Notes: a model not told the origin generated them from the letters alone. DNA of 64,000 nucleotides from Amphritea sp. 1_MG-2023 (GCF_030547545.1 NZ_JAUOQE010000025.1:1-64000), one strand, 5' to 3'. Numbered from the stretch's first letter, positions 8,610-18,545 are shown. Program-made: numbers and translations.

Positions 8610-10982
8610 TCAACGATACCGCTTCTCTAAGTTTTTCGTCAATTTATCTGTAAATTGAAGCGCTTGTAGCAATTTAGGGATGTTCTCCTCAATATTGATC
8701 GTGAAGTCGACGGGGCGACCATTATTCCAGTTTGGGTTATGTCCCTTCAGGTGAGTTTTTAATAGGGCTTCACCGTTGGGTTGGTAATCTAGTTCGATAC
8801 CGAGACTGTCGTACTGCATATTACGGAGGGCCGCAAAGGCGATGCCCAGTGCCTGATTAGTTTGCGTCAGTGCGAGTAACTCCGGTGGCGGTTCAAAGCG
8901 AATCCAGCCGCCATCTGAGGTACTGATAATCTGTCCTCCAATAATCGATAATTCACCGTTGGCGATATGTATCGGCATTTGACCATTCAAGGTGCCGCTA
9001 CCACTCAGGCCTTGCTGTTGTTCCAAGGCGATCAGTTGAGCTAAGTCTATCCCCGTGACAGCGATGGCGGTGCTCAAGTTTGGCTCATCTAACATTACTG
9101 TCACCGGTAGTGTCGTGACGGTGCCACCCAGTAAGTCAACGGTGCTACTGTCTAATTGAAGTTGCTGCTGCCCCGCTAGGTTTTGTGCAAAGCGATAATC
9201 GCCCGAGAAATGTTCTAACGGTACCCCAGCATCAATAAAAGCGATCGTTAACTCACCGCTATCATCTAATTTACCTCGGTGGGTCTTAATGGTTTCTGAA
9301 TGCCAGTTGATATCGTATAGGTGGGTTTGATCATAGCTGAGGTTGAGTTTTTCTGTTTGATTGTATAACCGTAAAGCAATACCGCGGGTATTGATATCGA
9401 GCCAGCCTTGCTGAGAGAGGGTGCCAGCGGTGAATACTAATTCGGGCGGAATAGCCGTGGTAAAACGCCGCATGAGCTTTTCGATACCGGTGAGTGGCAG
9501 CGCGGTTTTCCAGTTACCACGGGTATGCCCCGTTGCGAATACGGTGGTGGTGACGCCGCTGAGTGTGCTCGGTTGAGTCAGAGCGCTATCGTCAAGCCGA
9601 AGCGTAAAACGTTGCCGGAACTCCGTTTCTGATAGGTCGGCTTGGCTCTGTAAGCTAATCTGAGGTAAGGCTTGAGTGCCGTAGCGTCCGGTCATGCGCT
9701 GACTGATGAGGTTAGCCTGAAAGCGTTTATTGCTGAGATCGAAGTGCGACAGAGTGAGGTTGATGGGGGCGATTTGAATCACACTATCGGCGAATCCGGC
9801 GGCGCTGATACTAACCGGCTGTAAGGTGATGTTAAGGGGAATAGCTGCTAACGAGAGACGCTTTAAATCCAATTGATAATGAGGTGAAAGGGTTGTTTGT
9901 ACGGTTTGCGGTTTTAATAAAGTCATTTGCACCGCTGCGGTACTGATCTGCGATCCCTTTTGCGGTTGTAGCTGCAGTTGTTGTCCGTTAGCCGAGAAGG
10001 CATGTAGCGTAAAGGTTAACTGTTGGCCTTCGAGCGTTAGGCTGACATCCTGCTGCACTGTTAGCTGAGCCACTGAGGGTAATTCAGTCGTTGCAATAAC
10101 ACTGTTGAGTCGATAGTGATGTTGATCACTCGTGTTATCACGTTGCAGATTAATCGTACTCTCCCCAGCGAGTGAAACAGAGCCTGATATGGATGGTAAC
10201 AGCGCTAGATAGGATTCAAACTCTGATATTAAGCTCGGATGTTGCAGTACTTGAGATAAATGTTCTGGGTAAAGGGTTGTTTGACTGACGGCTTTGAGCT
10301 GTTCGGATTGATATGACAGTGATGCTTGCGTTTGCAACGCAATGGCGTCACTGGCATAGACGGAAAGCATCGCTTCGTCTTCATCATTGACGACGAGTTT
10401 GATTTGTATATTGCTGGACTCATTGACCTGATCGAGCATTATGTTCAGCTGTTGATTACTGGCTGAAGCACTGCCCGCAAAGGTTAACGGCGTCTGCGCA
10501 AGGGTATCTGAATTAAGGGTATTCGAATTAAGGGTAATATTCGCTTTATAATGCAGGAGATTGATGCTGTCAGCGGGTATTTGCGCAAGGATATAGGATG
10601 GCAACGGCGGAAAAGGAAGCGCGGTTGCTGTAATCGATTGATCCGTCTCGAGTGGCGTTTGCTGTTTGAGTTGCAGATCGAGTTGTAGCTGTTCGATATC
10701 CAGTGAATGGATGCGGCCCGTATTGAATAGAGACCAGAGTGAAAGTTGCAGGTTGATAGTGTCTGCGGTGAGGGTAAAGGATTGTTCCGAGGTATTTTTT
10801 TCGAGCTTGAGTTGCTCAATGACAAGACGATTAAAACTGGGCTGACGCAGCGTAAAGTGAGCGTTGATCTTATGTTCGCTCAATGCCTGACGCACACTAT
10901 ACTCTGCGATGGCCGGTAGGGCTGTATACAAACCGGCGATCAGCAGAACAAGAACAACGGTGGCTATCAGTAGCTTGCGCAT
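8610..10982 (-). CDS. ydbH: YdbH family intermembrane phospholipid transport protein (AsmA-like)
   Basis: AsmA/TamB-type protein of 790 residues. One N-terminal membrane anchor (residues 4-25) is followed by a very long periplasmic region of beta-rich repeats, expected to form a hydrophobic groove. The C-terminal part has the YdbH signature around GGEIxSTSDGGWIRF-like and LKTHLKGHNPNWNNGRPVDFTIN. E. coli YdbH is one of three partly redundant AsmA-like proteins (with TamB and YhdP) that move phospholipid to the outer membrane. It starts the ydbH-ynbE-ydbL-dsbB-lpxR run. Confidence 0.9.
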   Translation of the reverse strand: MRKLLIATVVLVLLIAGLYTALPAIAEYSVRQALSEHKINAHFTLRQPSFNRLVIEQLKLEKNTSEQSFTLTADTINLQLSLWSLFNTGRIHSLDIEQLQLDLQLKQQTPLETDQSITATALPFPPLPSYILAQIPADSINLLHYKANITLNSNTLNSDTLAQTPLTFAGSASASNQQLNIMLDQVNESSNIQIKLVVNDEDEAMLSVYASDAIALQTQASLSYQSEQLKAVSQTTLYPEHLSQVLQHPSLISEFESYLALLPSISGSVSLAGESTINLQRDNTSDQHHYRLNSVIATTELPSVAQLTVQQDVSLTLEGQQLTFTLHAFSANGQQLQLQPQKGSQISTAAVQMTLLKPQTVQTTLSPHYQLDLKRLSLAAIPLNITLQPVSISAAGFADSVIQIAPINLTLSHFDLSNKRFQANLISQRMTGRYGTQALPQISLQSQADLSETEFRQRFTLRLDDSALTQPSTLSGVTTTVFATGHTRGNWKTALPLTGIEKLMRRFTTAIPPELVFTAGTLSQQGWLDINTRGIALRLYNQTEKLNLSYDQTHLYDINWHSETIKTHRGKLDDSGELTIAFIDAGVPLEHFSGDYRFAQNLAGQQQLQLDSSTVDLLGGTVTTLPVTVMLDEPNLSTAIAVTGIDLAQLIALEQQQGLSGSGTLNGQMPIHIANGELSIIGGQIISTSDGGWIRFEPPPELLALTQTNQALGIAFAALRNMQYDSLGIELDYQPNGEALLKTHLKGHNPNWNNGRPVDFTINIEENIPKLLQALQFTDKLTKNLEKRYR

Positions 10983-11018
10983 TGCGTCGTTCCTGTTGTT
11001 ATTTAATCAATGCCTGAA

Positions 11019-11432
11019 TTAGATGTCATCGAGTTCCATCTCATATAACCGATCAATTGCATCTCTGAGGTGAAAGATAATATCGGTATACTGATCGCTA
11101 TCGGTGGCAATATCAATATCACTGAGGCGATCGACGGTTTCTTCCAGCGATGCCCCCTCTGCACGGATACCATGATCATTGAGCAACCAATGGGTTAGAC
11201 CGTAAATCTCTGCTCGGGTTTCAATGCTATCCAGATCAGCGATAAAGTGAGCACGCAGCTGCTGCAATCTCTTGTACAGCGGCGTATCCGCTTGCGTATT
11301 CACATAGAGTCTTAACAGCGCATCGGCGTCTTCAATCAGATGATCGGCCGAAGTAGCCGGTTTGTTATCAGCTTGTGGGTTAAGCGTTTCTAGGCTGAAA
11401 TCACAACCGTTGGCGCGCAGTATAAAAGGCAT
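11019..11432 (-). CDS. Conserved-looking hypothetical protein
   Basis: I do not recognise this 137-residue protein. It is acidic, has no signal peptide or membrane segment, and is predicted to be mostly alpha-helical (for example DHLIEDADALLRLYVNTQ and HLRDAIDRLYEMELDDI). It lies between the O-methyltransferase and ydbH on the same strand, with 36 bp to ydbH, so it may be cotranscribed with the envelope operon. Composition matches its neighbours. Confidence 0.6.
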   Translation of the reverse strand: MPFILRANGCDFSLETLNPQADNKPATSADHLIEDADALLRLYVNTQADTPLYKRLQQLRAHFIADLDSIETRAEIYGLTHWLLNDHGIRAEGASLEETVDRLSDIDIATDSDQYTDIIFHLRDAIDRLYEMELDDI

Positions 11433-11471
11433 GATGATCGATCCTCTTGCTCGAGCCTGTTTGAGTCTGAG

Positions 11472-12113
11472 TTAGCGTATTTTACGCACCACGTTGAGGC
11501 CGTCTCGCACGGTGAGAAAAACATTTTCGACATTGGGATCTGCGGCAATAATGCGGTTGGTTTCCACGAGAATATCATCAATCTCCGATTCCGGTTGTAC
11601 CACTTTGCCAGACCAAAGCACATTATCGAGTACAATCAGGCCGCCGGGGCGAGTCATCTCTTTTACTCGAGTATAGTAGTTGAGGTAGTTGCGCTTATCG
11701 GCATCGATAAAGGTAAAGTCGAGCGTTAAATCGAGCTTTTCGATGGTGTCTAAGGCGCGCCCAAAGATAACTTCAATTTTATGGCCGTGTTCGCTACGGT
11801 CATAAAATGTTTGTGCGAACTCAATCGCTCTAGGGTTGGTTTCACAGCAGATTAAACGTCCATCATCCGGCATGCCTTCCGCGATCGAGAGGGCAGAATA
11901 ACCGGTAAACATGCCAATTTCTAAGGCCACTTTAGGTTGATGGATAGCACTGAGCAGTTTCAGCGTGCGGCCGACTAAACGGCCAGAAAGCTTCTGTGGC
12001 CAGCCCATATTCTCGTTGGTTTTGTCGATTAGCTCTTGTAACAGGGGCGGCTCTTCACCGGTATGGATAAAAGCGTAATCTTCAATGGCTTCATCAACCA
12101 GATATTGGGTCAT
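11472..12113 (-). CDS. O-methyltransferase, family 3 (class I SAM-dependent)
   Basis: SAM-dependent methyltransferase of about 213 residues related to caffeoyl-CoA and catechol O-methyltransferases. Motif I is ALEIGMFTGYSALSIAEG, followed by the acidic CCETN segment. DFTFIDADKRNY and GLIVLDNVLWSGKV carry the metal-binding acidic residues of this family. I chose ATG 12113 because GAGAG lies just upstream in the coding sense. An in-frame ATG at 12230 would add 39 residues but has no visible ribosome-binding site. The substrate cannot be named from sequence. Confidence 0.82.
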   Translation of the reverse strand: MTQYLVDEAIEDYAFIHTGEEPPLLQELIDKTNENMGWPQKLSGRLVGRTLKLLSAIHQPKVALEIGMFTGYSALSIAEGMPDDGRLICCETNPRAIEFAQTFYDRSEHGHKIEVIFGRALDTIEKLDLTLDFTFIDADKRNYLNYYTRVKEMTRPGGLIVLDNVLWSGKVVQPESEIDDILVETNRIIAADPNVENVFLTVRDGLNVVRKIR

Positions 12114-12355
12114 GCTATCTCTCTCAATGTGGCGGTAATGGCCCGCACGGGATATAACATCAGCGTGGCTGAGTGCGGGGAAATCGGCTGCCAATAATAT
12201 CACTTTCTGAGCGCTTAGGGATAATTGCATTATGTGATCGGCGCGATACGCTGAATACCTTATTTTTTAGTCGTCAGTGAACGCTCTGCCATAGGTTGAG
12301 ATGAAAAAATCCCTTACAATACCCGTCTAAATATTTGTCATAGTGGAGTAGCCCC

Positions 12356-12706
12356 TTGGAACCCCTGATTCTGTTTCTTTTTGCCGGCTTTGTGTCGATG
12401 TCGACTGCACTCAGTGCAGGGCAGTTAAATAAACTGCCTGATGCGGATAAGTCAGATTTTCTTAAAAGCCGAAACGGAGCGGTGTGGGTGGTGATGACCG
12501 GTAATGTCGGCGCCCTGACGTTGGTTGCCGCATTGGCCTATGGCTTTCGTTTGTTGGATTGGTGGATACCGTTGAGTAGTATTTTTCTTTCTTTTCCGGC
12601 TATTTCAGTCGGTGTCACTCAACGTCTTTTCGGTGACAAGGTTAACTTGTTGATTATGCTACCGTTGACCCTTTTATCGGCCGGGCTGCTGTATTATTTC
12701 TGGTGA
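12356..12706 (+). CDS. Small integral membrane protein of unknown function
   Basis: Hydrophobic protein of 116 residues with about four membrane segments and a short polar loop (NKLPDADKSDFLKSRNGA). It starts with TTG at 12356, preceded by GGAG at 7-10 bases. I do not recognise a family. It lies 28 bp upstream of rmuC on the same strand and is divergent from the O-methyltransferase, so the promoter for the rmuC operon is probably in 12231-12355. Confidence 0.65.
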   Translation: MEPLILFLFAGFVSMSTALSAGQLNKLPDADKSDFLKSRNGAVWVVMTGNVGALTLVAALAYGFRLLDWWIPLSSIFLSFPAISVGVTQRLFGDKVNLLIMLPLTLLSAGLLYYFW

Positions 12707-12733
12707 TTTTTGTTGCCGCACTGACGCTAGGAC

Positions 12734-14257
12734 ATGATGATGATTTTGACAGCCTTATTGAATGACGCTTTAGCCACGGCAATCATGGGGTTGCTGTTGG
12801 GTATGCTAGCGGGTTTTCTGCTGCTGCAATTCGCTAAGGCGAAACTCACTAGTCAGTTGGCGGGGCAGCGACAGGAATATGAGATGGCGCTGCAGCAACG
12901 TCAGGAGCAACTGGAGCGTTTACACGTCGAGTTGAGTCGGGTTGAAGATAAGGCGCAGACTTTAACGCAGGAGCAGCAGCAAAACCGTGTGCGTATTCGT
13001 GATTTGGAATTAGATCAGGTGCGCTTGCAGCAGATCGAAGTACAAAAATATGCACAAGATGATGAGCTAGCTGAACAGCATGAGCAAGCCGATAATTTGC
13101 AGCGCTTGCTCGGTCAGCGTCAGGCTCGGATCGCCGAACTTGAAAGCCGGCTCGAAAGTGAACGGGAATCACAATCTGAAAAGCTACAACTGTTAACAGA
13201 AGCCAGAGATCAGTTAAAAGGTGAATTTCAGAACCTAGCGAATAAAATTTTTGAAGAAAAGTCGGCTAAATTTACCTCGGCTAATCATGACTCGCTAGGC
13301 TCGTTGTTAACCCCCTTACGGGATCAATTAGGTGAATTTAAGCGTCGTGTTGATGATGTCTACGATAAAGAAGCCAAGGACCGACGGTCATTATATGAGC
13401 AGATCAATCAGCTAAAAGAGCTCAATCAACAGATGAGTGCCGATGCCGTCAATCTGACCAACGCGCTTAAAGGTGAAAGTAAAACTCAGGGTAACTGGGG
13501 TGAAGTGATCCTTGAACGCGTCTTAGAACAGTCTGGGCTGCGCAAAGGTTATGAGTATGAAACTCAGGTGTCTCTGAATGAACAGGGGCAGCGGTATATG
13601 CCCGATGTGATTATCCGCCTGCCGGATGATAAGGATGTCATCGTTGATGCCAAAGTCTCCCTCACGGCCTATGAAAAATATTGTTCGAGTGACGCGTCGC
13701 GGCCACAGGAACAGGCGCTCACGGGGCATCTACAATCGATTCGTCAGCACATTCGCGGTTTAAGTGATAAAGCTTATCAGAGTTTAGATGGCGTACGCTC
13801 ACTCGATTTTGTCTTGATGTTTATCCCCGTTGAAGGGGCTTTCTTATTGGCACTACAGCAGGATAAAGAGCTATTCAGTTTCGCTTATGATCGCAATATT
13901 ATTCTCGTGAGCCCGTCAACGCTGTTAGTTACACTGCGTACTATCAATAATATCTGGCGCTATGAACGTCAAAACCGTTTCGCGCAAGAGATAGCGCAAC
14001 GCGGCGGTGAGTTACATGATAAGTTTGTCGGTTTTGTTGAAGCACTCGACGATGTCGGTCGACACTTAGGGCGTACTCAGGCGGCCTATGAAACCGCTCA
14101 TAAACGACTCAGCAGTGGGCGAGGTAACTTGATCAGTCAGGCGGCTTCACTGCATAGGCTGGGGGTGAAGAATAAAAAAGAGTTGGATAAAAAATTGCTG
14201 GAAAAAGCCTCTGAATCCGATCCGGATGCCGAACAATTGGAAATATTGGATCGATGA
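12734..14257 (+). CDS. rmuC: DNA recombination protein RmuC
   Basis: RmuC protein of 507 residues. An N-terminal membrane segment (about 7-30) is followed by a long coiled coil rich in Gln and Glu (about 35-165). The RmuC domain (about 190-440) contains GNWGEVILERVLEQSGL and VDAKVSLTAYEKY, which fit the nuclease-like core. RmuC limits inversions at short inverted repeats and has been proposed to act as a nuclease on DNA structures. The stop codon overlaps the next start (ATGA). Confidence 0.93.
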   Translation: MMMILTALLNDALATAIMGLLLGMLAGFLLLQFAKAKLTSQLAGQRQEYEMALQQRQEQLERLHVELSRVEDKAQTLTQEQQQNRVRIRDLELDQVRLQQIEVQKYAQDDELAEQHEQADNLQRLLGQRQARIAELESRLESERESQSEKLQLLTEARDQLKGEFQNLANKIFEEKSAKFTSANHDSLGSLLTPLRDQLGEFKRRVDDVYDKEAKDRRSLYEQINQLKELNQQMSADAVNLTNALKGESKTQGNWGEVILERVLEQSGLRKGYEYETQVSLNEQGQRYMPDVIIRLPDDKDVIVDAKVSLTAYEKYCSSDASRPQEQALTGHLQSIRQHIRGLSDKAYQSLDGVRSLDFVLMFIPVEGAFLLALQQDKELFSFAYDRNIILVSPSTLLVTLRTINNIWRYERQNRFAQEIAQRGGELHDKFVGFVEALDDVGRHLGRTQAAYETAHKRLSSGRGNLISQAASLHRLGVKNKKELDKKLLEKASESDPDAEQLEILDR

Positions 14258-14913
14258 TCTCGGTTATCGGCTATGGATCGCTGCTGTCCGAGGCGTCAGC
14301 GTTGCAAACCGTACCAGGGTTACAAAATTTTCGTTTGGTACGAGTACCGGGCTATCGTCGTATCTTCAACAAAGTGGGCGTTGTCTTTCTGAGTCGGCAT
14401 GGTGCTGACCCCGAGAGTGCTTATCTGGCATCTTGTGCAACGCAGGTGTCAGCCGTTGATGCGATTATCTGTAGTCAATTTGAATGCAGCGTCGAACAGT
14501 TTAGCGCGCTTTATGAACGCGAGCATCGGTTTCGCTGGATTGAAGTCGATGTGCAGCCGTTAGAGACGATAGCGCTCGACAAGGGGTTGTTAAAAGGGCG
14601 GATGTGCACTGAATATAGCGATGATGATTATCGCCTGAATAAGTGTATCACGCCGCAGGAATATGATGCGAGAGTTGGTCAGTACTATGATGGTGCCCTT
14701 TGGCGGGATGATATTCTGCCTTTCCCTCGTTACCTTGCCTTCTGTCTGCAAGCGGCTACCTCACAGGGGGCTGAGGTGTTAGCAAACTTTCTTGATAGCA
14801 GCTATCTCGCTGATGGATCAACCACCATTAGAACTTACTTACAGCAGTCACCCGAGTTGCAGAATTGGGATGAACTCGATACCGGCTATCACTACCCGAG
14901 CGATCATCGCTAA
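14254..14913 (+). CDS. Gamma-glutamylcyclotransferase-fold protein
   Basis: Protein of 219 residues with the GGCT-fold signature VIGYGSLL at residues 4-11 and an acidic residue in YEREHRFRW (about 89-97) at the position of the catalytic Glu. GGCT enzymes release 5-oxoproline from gamma-glutamyl compounds; the exact substrate is uncertain and a non-enzymatic relative is possible. It overlaps rmuC by four bases (ATGA) and so is translationally coupled to it. Confidence 0.65.
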   Translation: MISVIGYGSLLSEASALQTVPGLQNFRLVRVPGYRRIFNKVGVVFLSRHGADPESAYLASCATQVSAVDAIICSQFECSVEQFSALYEREHRFRWIEVDVQPLETIALDKGLLKGRMCTEYSDDDYRLNKCITPQEYDARVGQYYDGALWRDDILPFPRYLAFCLQAATSQGAEVLANFLDSSYLADGSTTIRTYLQQSPELQNWDELDTGYHYPSDHR

Positions 14914-15497
14914 TCTCCTTTTTCGTGGCAGAACGATTAATATACCGAGCCTAAGTTCTCTATTTTGATATCAACATGACGTGTTGATTTTTAGTGAATA
15001 ATCAAAATAAGATTTTGAAAAATCCATAAATCATCAATATTAAATATTGAAATTTCTCAAAATCATCAAGATTAAATAATGATTATTATTTTATGATTCA
15101 AAACAAAATATTGATTATTGGTTATTTTTTATACAAAAAACATGGTATATATGATAAAAATAGAGTGCCAGCTGAAGAGATGCTATATTTATTGTAGTCG
15201 CTGATGTGACAAGGGAATTTTCCACTCAAGATAACAAAATATGGCCGATATAGATAAATAGACTGAGTTTTTGGCGCGTATTTTGTTAACACAGACTTTT
15301 GTCGTGATAAATATTCATTTTTAGTCGTTATTGGGTTTATTTTTTGCTGTTATTATCAATAATAACGGCGCAGACGAAAAGAATGGTTTACCCGGATCAA
15401 CAAATATCCGGTATTGATTGAATAATACTCAGCGCTGCAACAAACCGCAGTCTGATAATTTAGGCGCTTCTGTACGAGAAGCGCGAATTTCTAACAT
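14914..15497 (+). promoter_or_regulatory. AT-rich structured leader upstream of ftsA
   Basis: 584 bp without a gene, strongly AT-rich between 14980 and 15370. Three inverted repeats lie near the ftsA start: an 18-bp palindrome GTTATTAT-CA-ATAATAAC at 15349-15366, CCGGAT/ATCCGG arms at 15392-15411, and an 8-bp stem with a 5-base loop (GCGCTTCT/AGAAGCGC) at 15464-15484. The last lies 13 bp upstream of the ftsA start and is not followed by a T-run, so it is more likely a leader or operator element than a terminator. Confidence 0.5.
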
Positions 15498-16742
15498 GTG
15501 ACGGATATGGCAATGACAAGCACTATGATCGTGGCACTGGATATAGGCACCTCGAAAGTGGTGTGTCTAGTGGGTGAGGTCGGTTTAGACGGCACGATCG
15601 ATATCGTTGGCATTGGTTCGCATGAGTCTCGCGGGCTTAAACGGGGTGTGGTGGTCAATATTGAGTCCACCGTGCACTCAATTCAGCGTGCGGTAGAAGA
15701 AGCCGAACTCATGGCGGGCTGCAAAATTCACTCGGTGACGGTAGGCATTGCCGGTAGTCATATCAATAGCATGAACTCTCACGGCATTGTGGCTGTCCGT
15801 GAGGGCGAAATAATGGAACACGATTTAGAACGCGTCATCGATGCCGCTCGTGCGGTGGCTATACCCGCAGATCAAAAGATTCTCCATATTTTGCCACAGG
15901 AATATGTGATCGATAATCAGGAAGGTATTCGTGAACCGTTGGGTATGTCCGGGGTGCGATTAGAAGCCAAGGTGCATCTGGTTACTGGTGCGGTCAATGC
16001 CGTACAGAATATTGAAAAATGTGTTCAGCGTTGCGGTTTAGCGGTGGACAGTTCGGTACTGGAACAGCTGGCGTCGAGTTATTCTGTGCTGACAGAAGAT
16101 GAAAAAGAGCTGGGTGTTTGTATGGTGGATATGGGCGGTGGTACCACCGATATTGCCATCTTCACCGGTGGCTCTATCCGGCATACCGCGGTGATTCCGA
16201 TAGCCGGCGATCAAGTAACCAACGATATCGCCATGGCCTTACGCACACCGACACCTCACGCAGAAGAGATTAAAATTAAATATGCTTGCGCCTTGGCGCA
16301 ACTGACCAATGCCGATGATACGATTAAGGTACCCAGTGTCGGCGATCGTCCAGCACGGAATCTGTCTCGACAGGCGCTGGCCGAAGTGGTTGAACCCCGT
16401 TACGACGAGCTATTTACACTCATCCAAGCTGAGTTACGCCGTAGCGGTTTTGAAGACTTAGTCGCGGCAGGTATCGTTTTGACTGGCGGTACTGCGAAGA
16501 TGGAAGGCGCTGTCGAGCTGGCAGAAGAAATTTTTCATATGCCAGTACGGTTAGCCTTTCCGAAAGGAGTACGTGGGATGGGGGATATTCTGAATAGCCC
16601 CATCTATGCCACCGGTATTGGCTTGCTGCAGTATGCTAAGCAAGACAATCAGAGCATGGTTGAAGCGGTACCGGTTGATGAAGATGTTGAACGAATTAAT
16701 GTTTTACAGCGGATGAAAACGTGGTTTCAGGGAAACTTCTGA
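15498..16742 (+). CDS. ftsA: Cell division protein FtsA
   Basis: Actin-like cell division ATPase of 414 residues that anchors FtsZ to the inner membrane. It shows ALDIGTSKV (phosphate 1), VDMGGGTTDIAIF (phosphate 2) and VLTGGTAKMEGAVELAEE (adenosine motif). The C-terminal amphipathic helix (INVLQRMKTWFQGNF) is the membrane-targeting tail. The GTG at 15498 is the longest start; ATG at 15507, 15513 or 15525 could be used and no clear Shine-Dalgarno decides. FtsA usually follows ftsQ; here no ftsQ is present. Confidence 0.94.
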   Translation: MTDMAMTSTMIVALDIGTSKVVCLVGEVGLDGTIDIVGIGSHESRGLKRGVVVNIESTVHSIQRAVEEAELMAGCKIHSVTVGIAGSHINSMNSHGIVAVREGEIMEHDLERVIDAARAVAIPADQKILHILPQEYVIDNQEGIREPLGMSGVRLEAKVHLVTGAVNAVQNIEKCVQRCGLAVDSSVLEQLASSYSVLTEDEKELGVCMVDMGGGTTDIAIFTGGSIRHTAVIPIAGDQVTNDIAMALRTPTPHAEEIKIKYACALAQLTNADDTIKVPSVGDRPARNLSRQALAEVVEPRYDELFTLIQAELRRSGFEDLVAAGIVLTGGTAKMEGAVELAEEIFHMPVRLAFPKGVRGMGDILNSPIYATGIGLLQYAKQDNQSMVEAVPVDEDVERINVLQRMKTWFQGNF

Positions 16743-16883
16743 GCGTTGCTTCGCTGCGGGATTAGCACGATAAAATAACGGCTATCGAGGTATTCACAAG
16801 GTGTGAACGATAGTCAATAAACCAATGAAATAATAAGCAACACAACAGGTGCGGGTTGGGCACTGAACCTGGAGGAATGGGAC

Positions 16884-18089
16884 ATGTTTGAACTGGTTAA
16901 TAATATAGCACAGAACGCTGTCATTAAGGTGATTGGCGTGGGCGGTGGCGGCGGTAACGCGGTCCAGCACATGGTCACCTCAGAGGTCGACGGGGTTGAG
17001 TTTATCTGTGCTAATACGGATGCGCAGGCGTTGAATAATATGGGCTCGCGCAATGTCCTACAGATAGGTGGCGAGATCACCAAAGGGCTTGGCGCTGGCG
17101 CGAACCCAGATATTGGACGCGATGCGGCGTTGGAAGATCGCGAACAAATCGTCGAAATGCTGAGCGGCGCCGATATGGTGTTTATTACCGCTGGCATGGG
17201 CGGTGGTACCGGCACCGGTGCCGCACCGATTGTCGCTGAGGTGGCAAAAGAGCTGGGTATTCTAACGGTTGCAGTGGTGACAAAGCCTTTCCCATTTGAA
17301 GGCCGCAAGCGGATGCTGATTGCCGATCAGGGAATCAAAGAGCTATCCGAACATGTTGATTCATTGATTATCGTGCCGAACGAGAAGCTGCTACAGGTGC
17401 TGGGTAAAAACTGCACCCTGATGAAAGCCTTTGATGAAGCCAATGATGTACTGAAAGGTGCGGTACAGGGTATTTCTGATCTGATTATTCGTCCGGGTAT
17501 GATCAACGTCGATTTTGCCGATGTGCGCACGGTGATGTCAGAGATGGGTACCTCAATGATGGGTACTGGTTCTGCGCGTGGTGAAAATCGCGCGGTTGAA
17601 GCGGCTGAAGCGGCGGTTCGTAGCCCGCTGCTGGAAGATGTCGATCTGATGGGCGCGCGCGGTATTCTGGTGAATATCACCGCCGGTCTTGATTTAGGCT
17701 TGGGTGAATTCAGCGATGTGGGTCAGGTGATTGAAGAGTTTGCTTCTGACAGCGCGACGGTCGTTGTCGGTACGGTTATCGATCCTGAAATGACCGATGA
17801 AATTAAAGTAACGGTTGTGGCCACCGGCCTTGGCGGTGTTGAGAAGCAAGATATCCGCATGGTGAGCAATGGCGCCACTGCCGCGACCGGATCACGTCGT
17901 GCCGCTAGCGCGGTGAGTGATTACAGTCAGCTAGAGCTGCCAACGGTAATGCGCAATCGCAATGACTCTGTGCGTGCACAGGATAACCCTGTCGTGGAAC
18001 CAGAGCCCGTTAGTGATAGCCGTAAAACCGGCACGGATGATATGGAATTCCTCGATATTCCAGCATTCCTTCGCCGTCAGGCTGACTAA
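16884..18089 (+). CDS. ftsZ: Cell division protein FtsZ
   Basis: Tubulin-like GTPase of 401 residues that forms the Z-ring. The GTP-binding loop [16 protein letters not shown] lies at about 107-122, and the T7 loop region includes [12 protein letters not shown] variable linker (about 320-385) leads to the conserved C-terminal peptide [15 protein letters not shown] that binds FtsA and ZipA. GGAGG at 16871-16875 gives a good ribosome site. The gene lies 141 bp after ftsA. It is followed by a terminator and a tRNA, not by lpxC. Confidence 0.97.
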   Translation: MFELVNNIAQNAVIKVIGVGGGGGNAVQHMVTSEVDGVEFICANTDAQALNNMGSRNVLQIGGEITKGLGAGANPDIGRDAALEDREQIVEMLSGADMVFITAGMGGGTGTGAAPIVAEVAKELGILTVAVVTKPFPFEGRKRMLIADQGIKELSEHVDSLIIVPNEKLLQVLGKNCTLMKAFDEANDVLKGAVQGISDLIIRPGMINVDFADVRTVMSEMGTSMMGTGSARGENRAVEAAEAAVRSPLLEDVDLMGARGILVNITAGLDLGLGEFSDVGQVIEEFASDSATVVVGTVIDPEMTDEIKVTVVATGLGGVEKQDIRMVSNGATAATGSRRAASAVSDYSQLELPTVMRNRNDSVRAQDNPVVEPEPVSDSRKTGTDDMEFLDIPAFLRRQAD

Positions 18090-18141
18090 GAGAGAGCCCA
18101 TAGGGATATGTCCCGTCCCTGATCTCTTAACAATCAATAAG

Positions 18142-18176
18142 CCTCACCCATGGCATAATGCCTAGGTGGGGTTTTA
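18142..18176 (+). terminator. Terminator after ftsZ
   Basis: Stem CCTCACC / GGTGGGG (one T-G pair) followed by TTTTATT, 52 bp after the ftsZ stop codon. Confidence 0.7.
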
Positions 18177-18322
18177 TTGATTATTGATGAGTGCTGTCAA
18201 TTCGGCTTGAGCTAATGCTGGCCATGAATCTAGAATAAAGTCGGTAAAAAGCCTGTCATACGTTTGATTTACCTCCTGATTTCTATTAAAGTACGCGGCC
18301 TCTGATTAACAACTCAGAGCGT

Positions 18323-18545
18323 CATCAGAGTTTACGCTGGTGGTAACGAGCACGTAGACGTGCAGGTTATAAGTCTGAAAAGACAACGTAAGCAATATAC
18401 GTGGTGAGGTGTCCGAGTGGTTGACTCGGAGGCGAAGCCGGAGAGAACATCGGAGTTTACGACGATGGTAACGAGCACGTAGACGTGCAGGTTATAAGTC
18501 TGAAAAGACAACGTAAGCAATATACGTGGTGAGGTGTCCGAGTGG
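18323..18545 (+). repeat. 125-bp tandem duplication carrying a truncated tRNA 5' part
   Basis: The block beginning at 18323 recurs at 18448 (period 125 bp) with only a few differences over about 98 bp. Each copy ends with the first 18 bases of tRNA-Ser, GGTGAGGTGTCCGAGTGG. In the first copy (18403-18420) the tRNA breaks off; in the second (18528 onwards) it continues as the intact gene. The duplicated block therefore includes the tRNA promoter region. Confidence 0.85.

Noticed and set aside
12114-12230. Longer start for the O-methyltransferase (ATG 12230)
   Set aside because: No ribosome site upstream, while ATG 12113 has GAGAG at good spacing and gives a normal family length.
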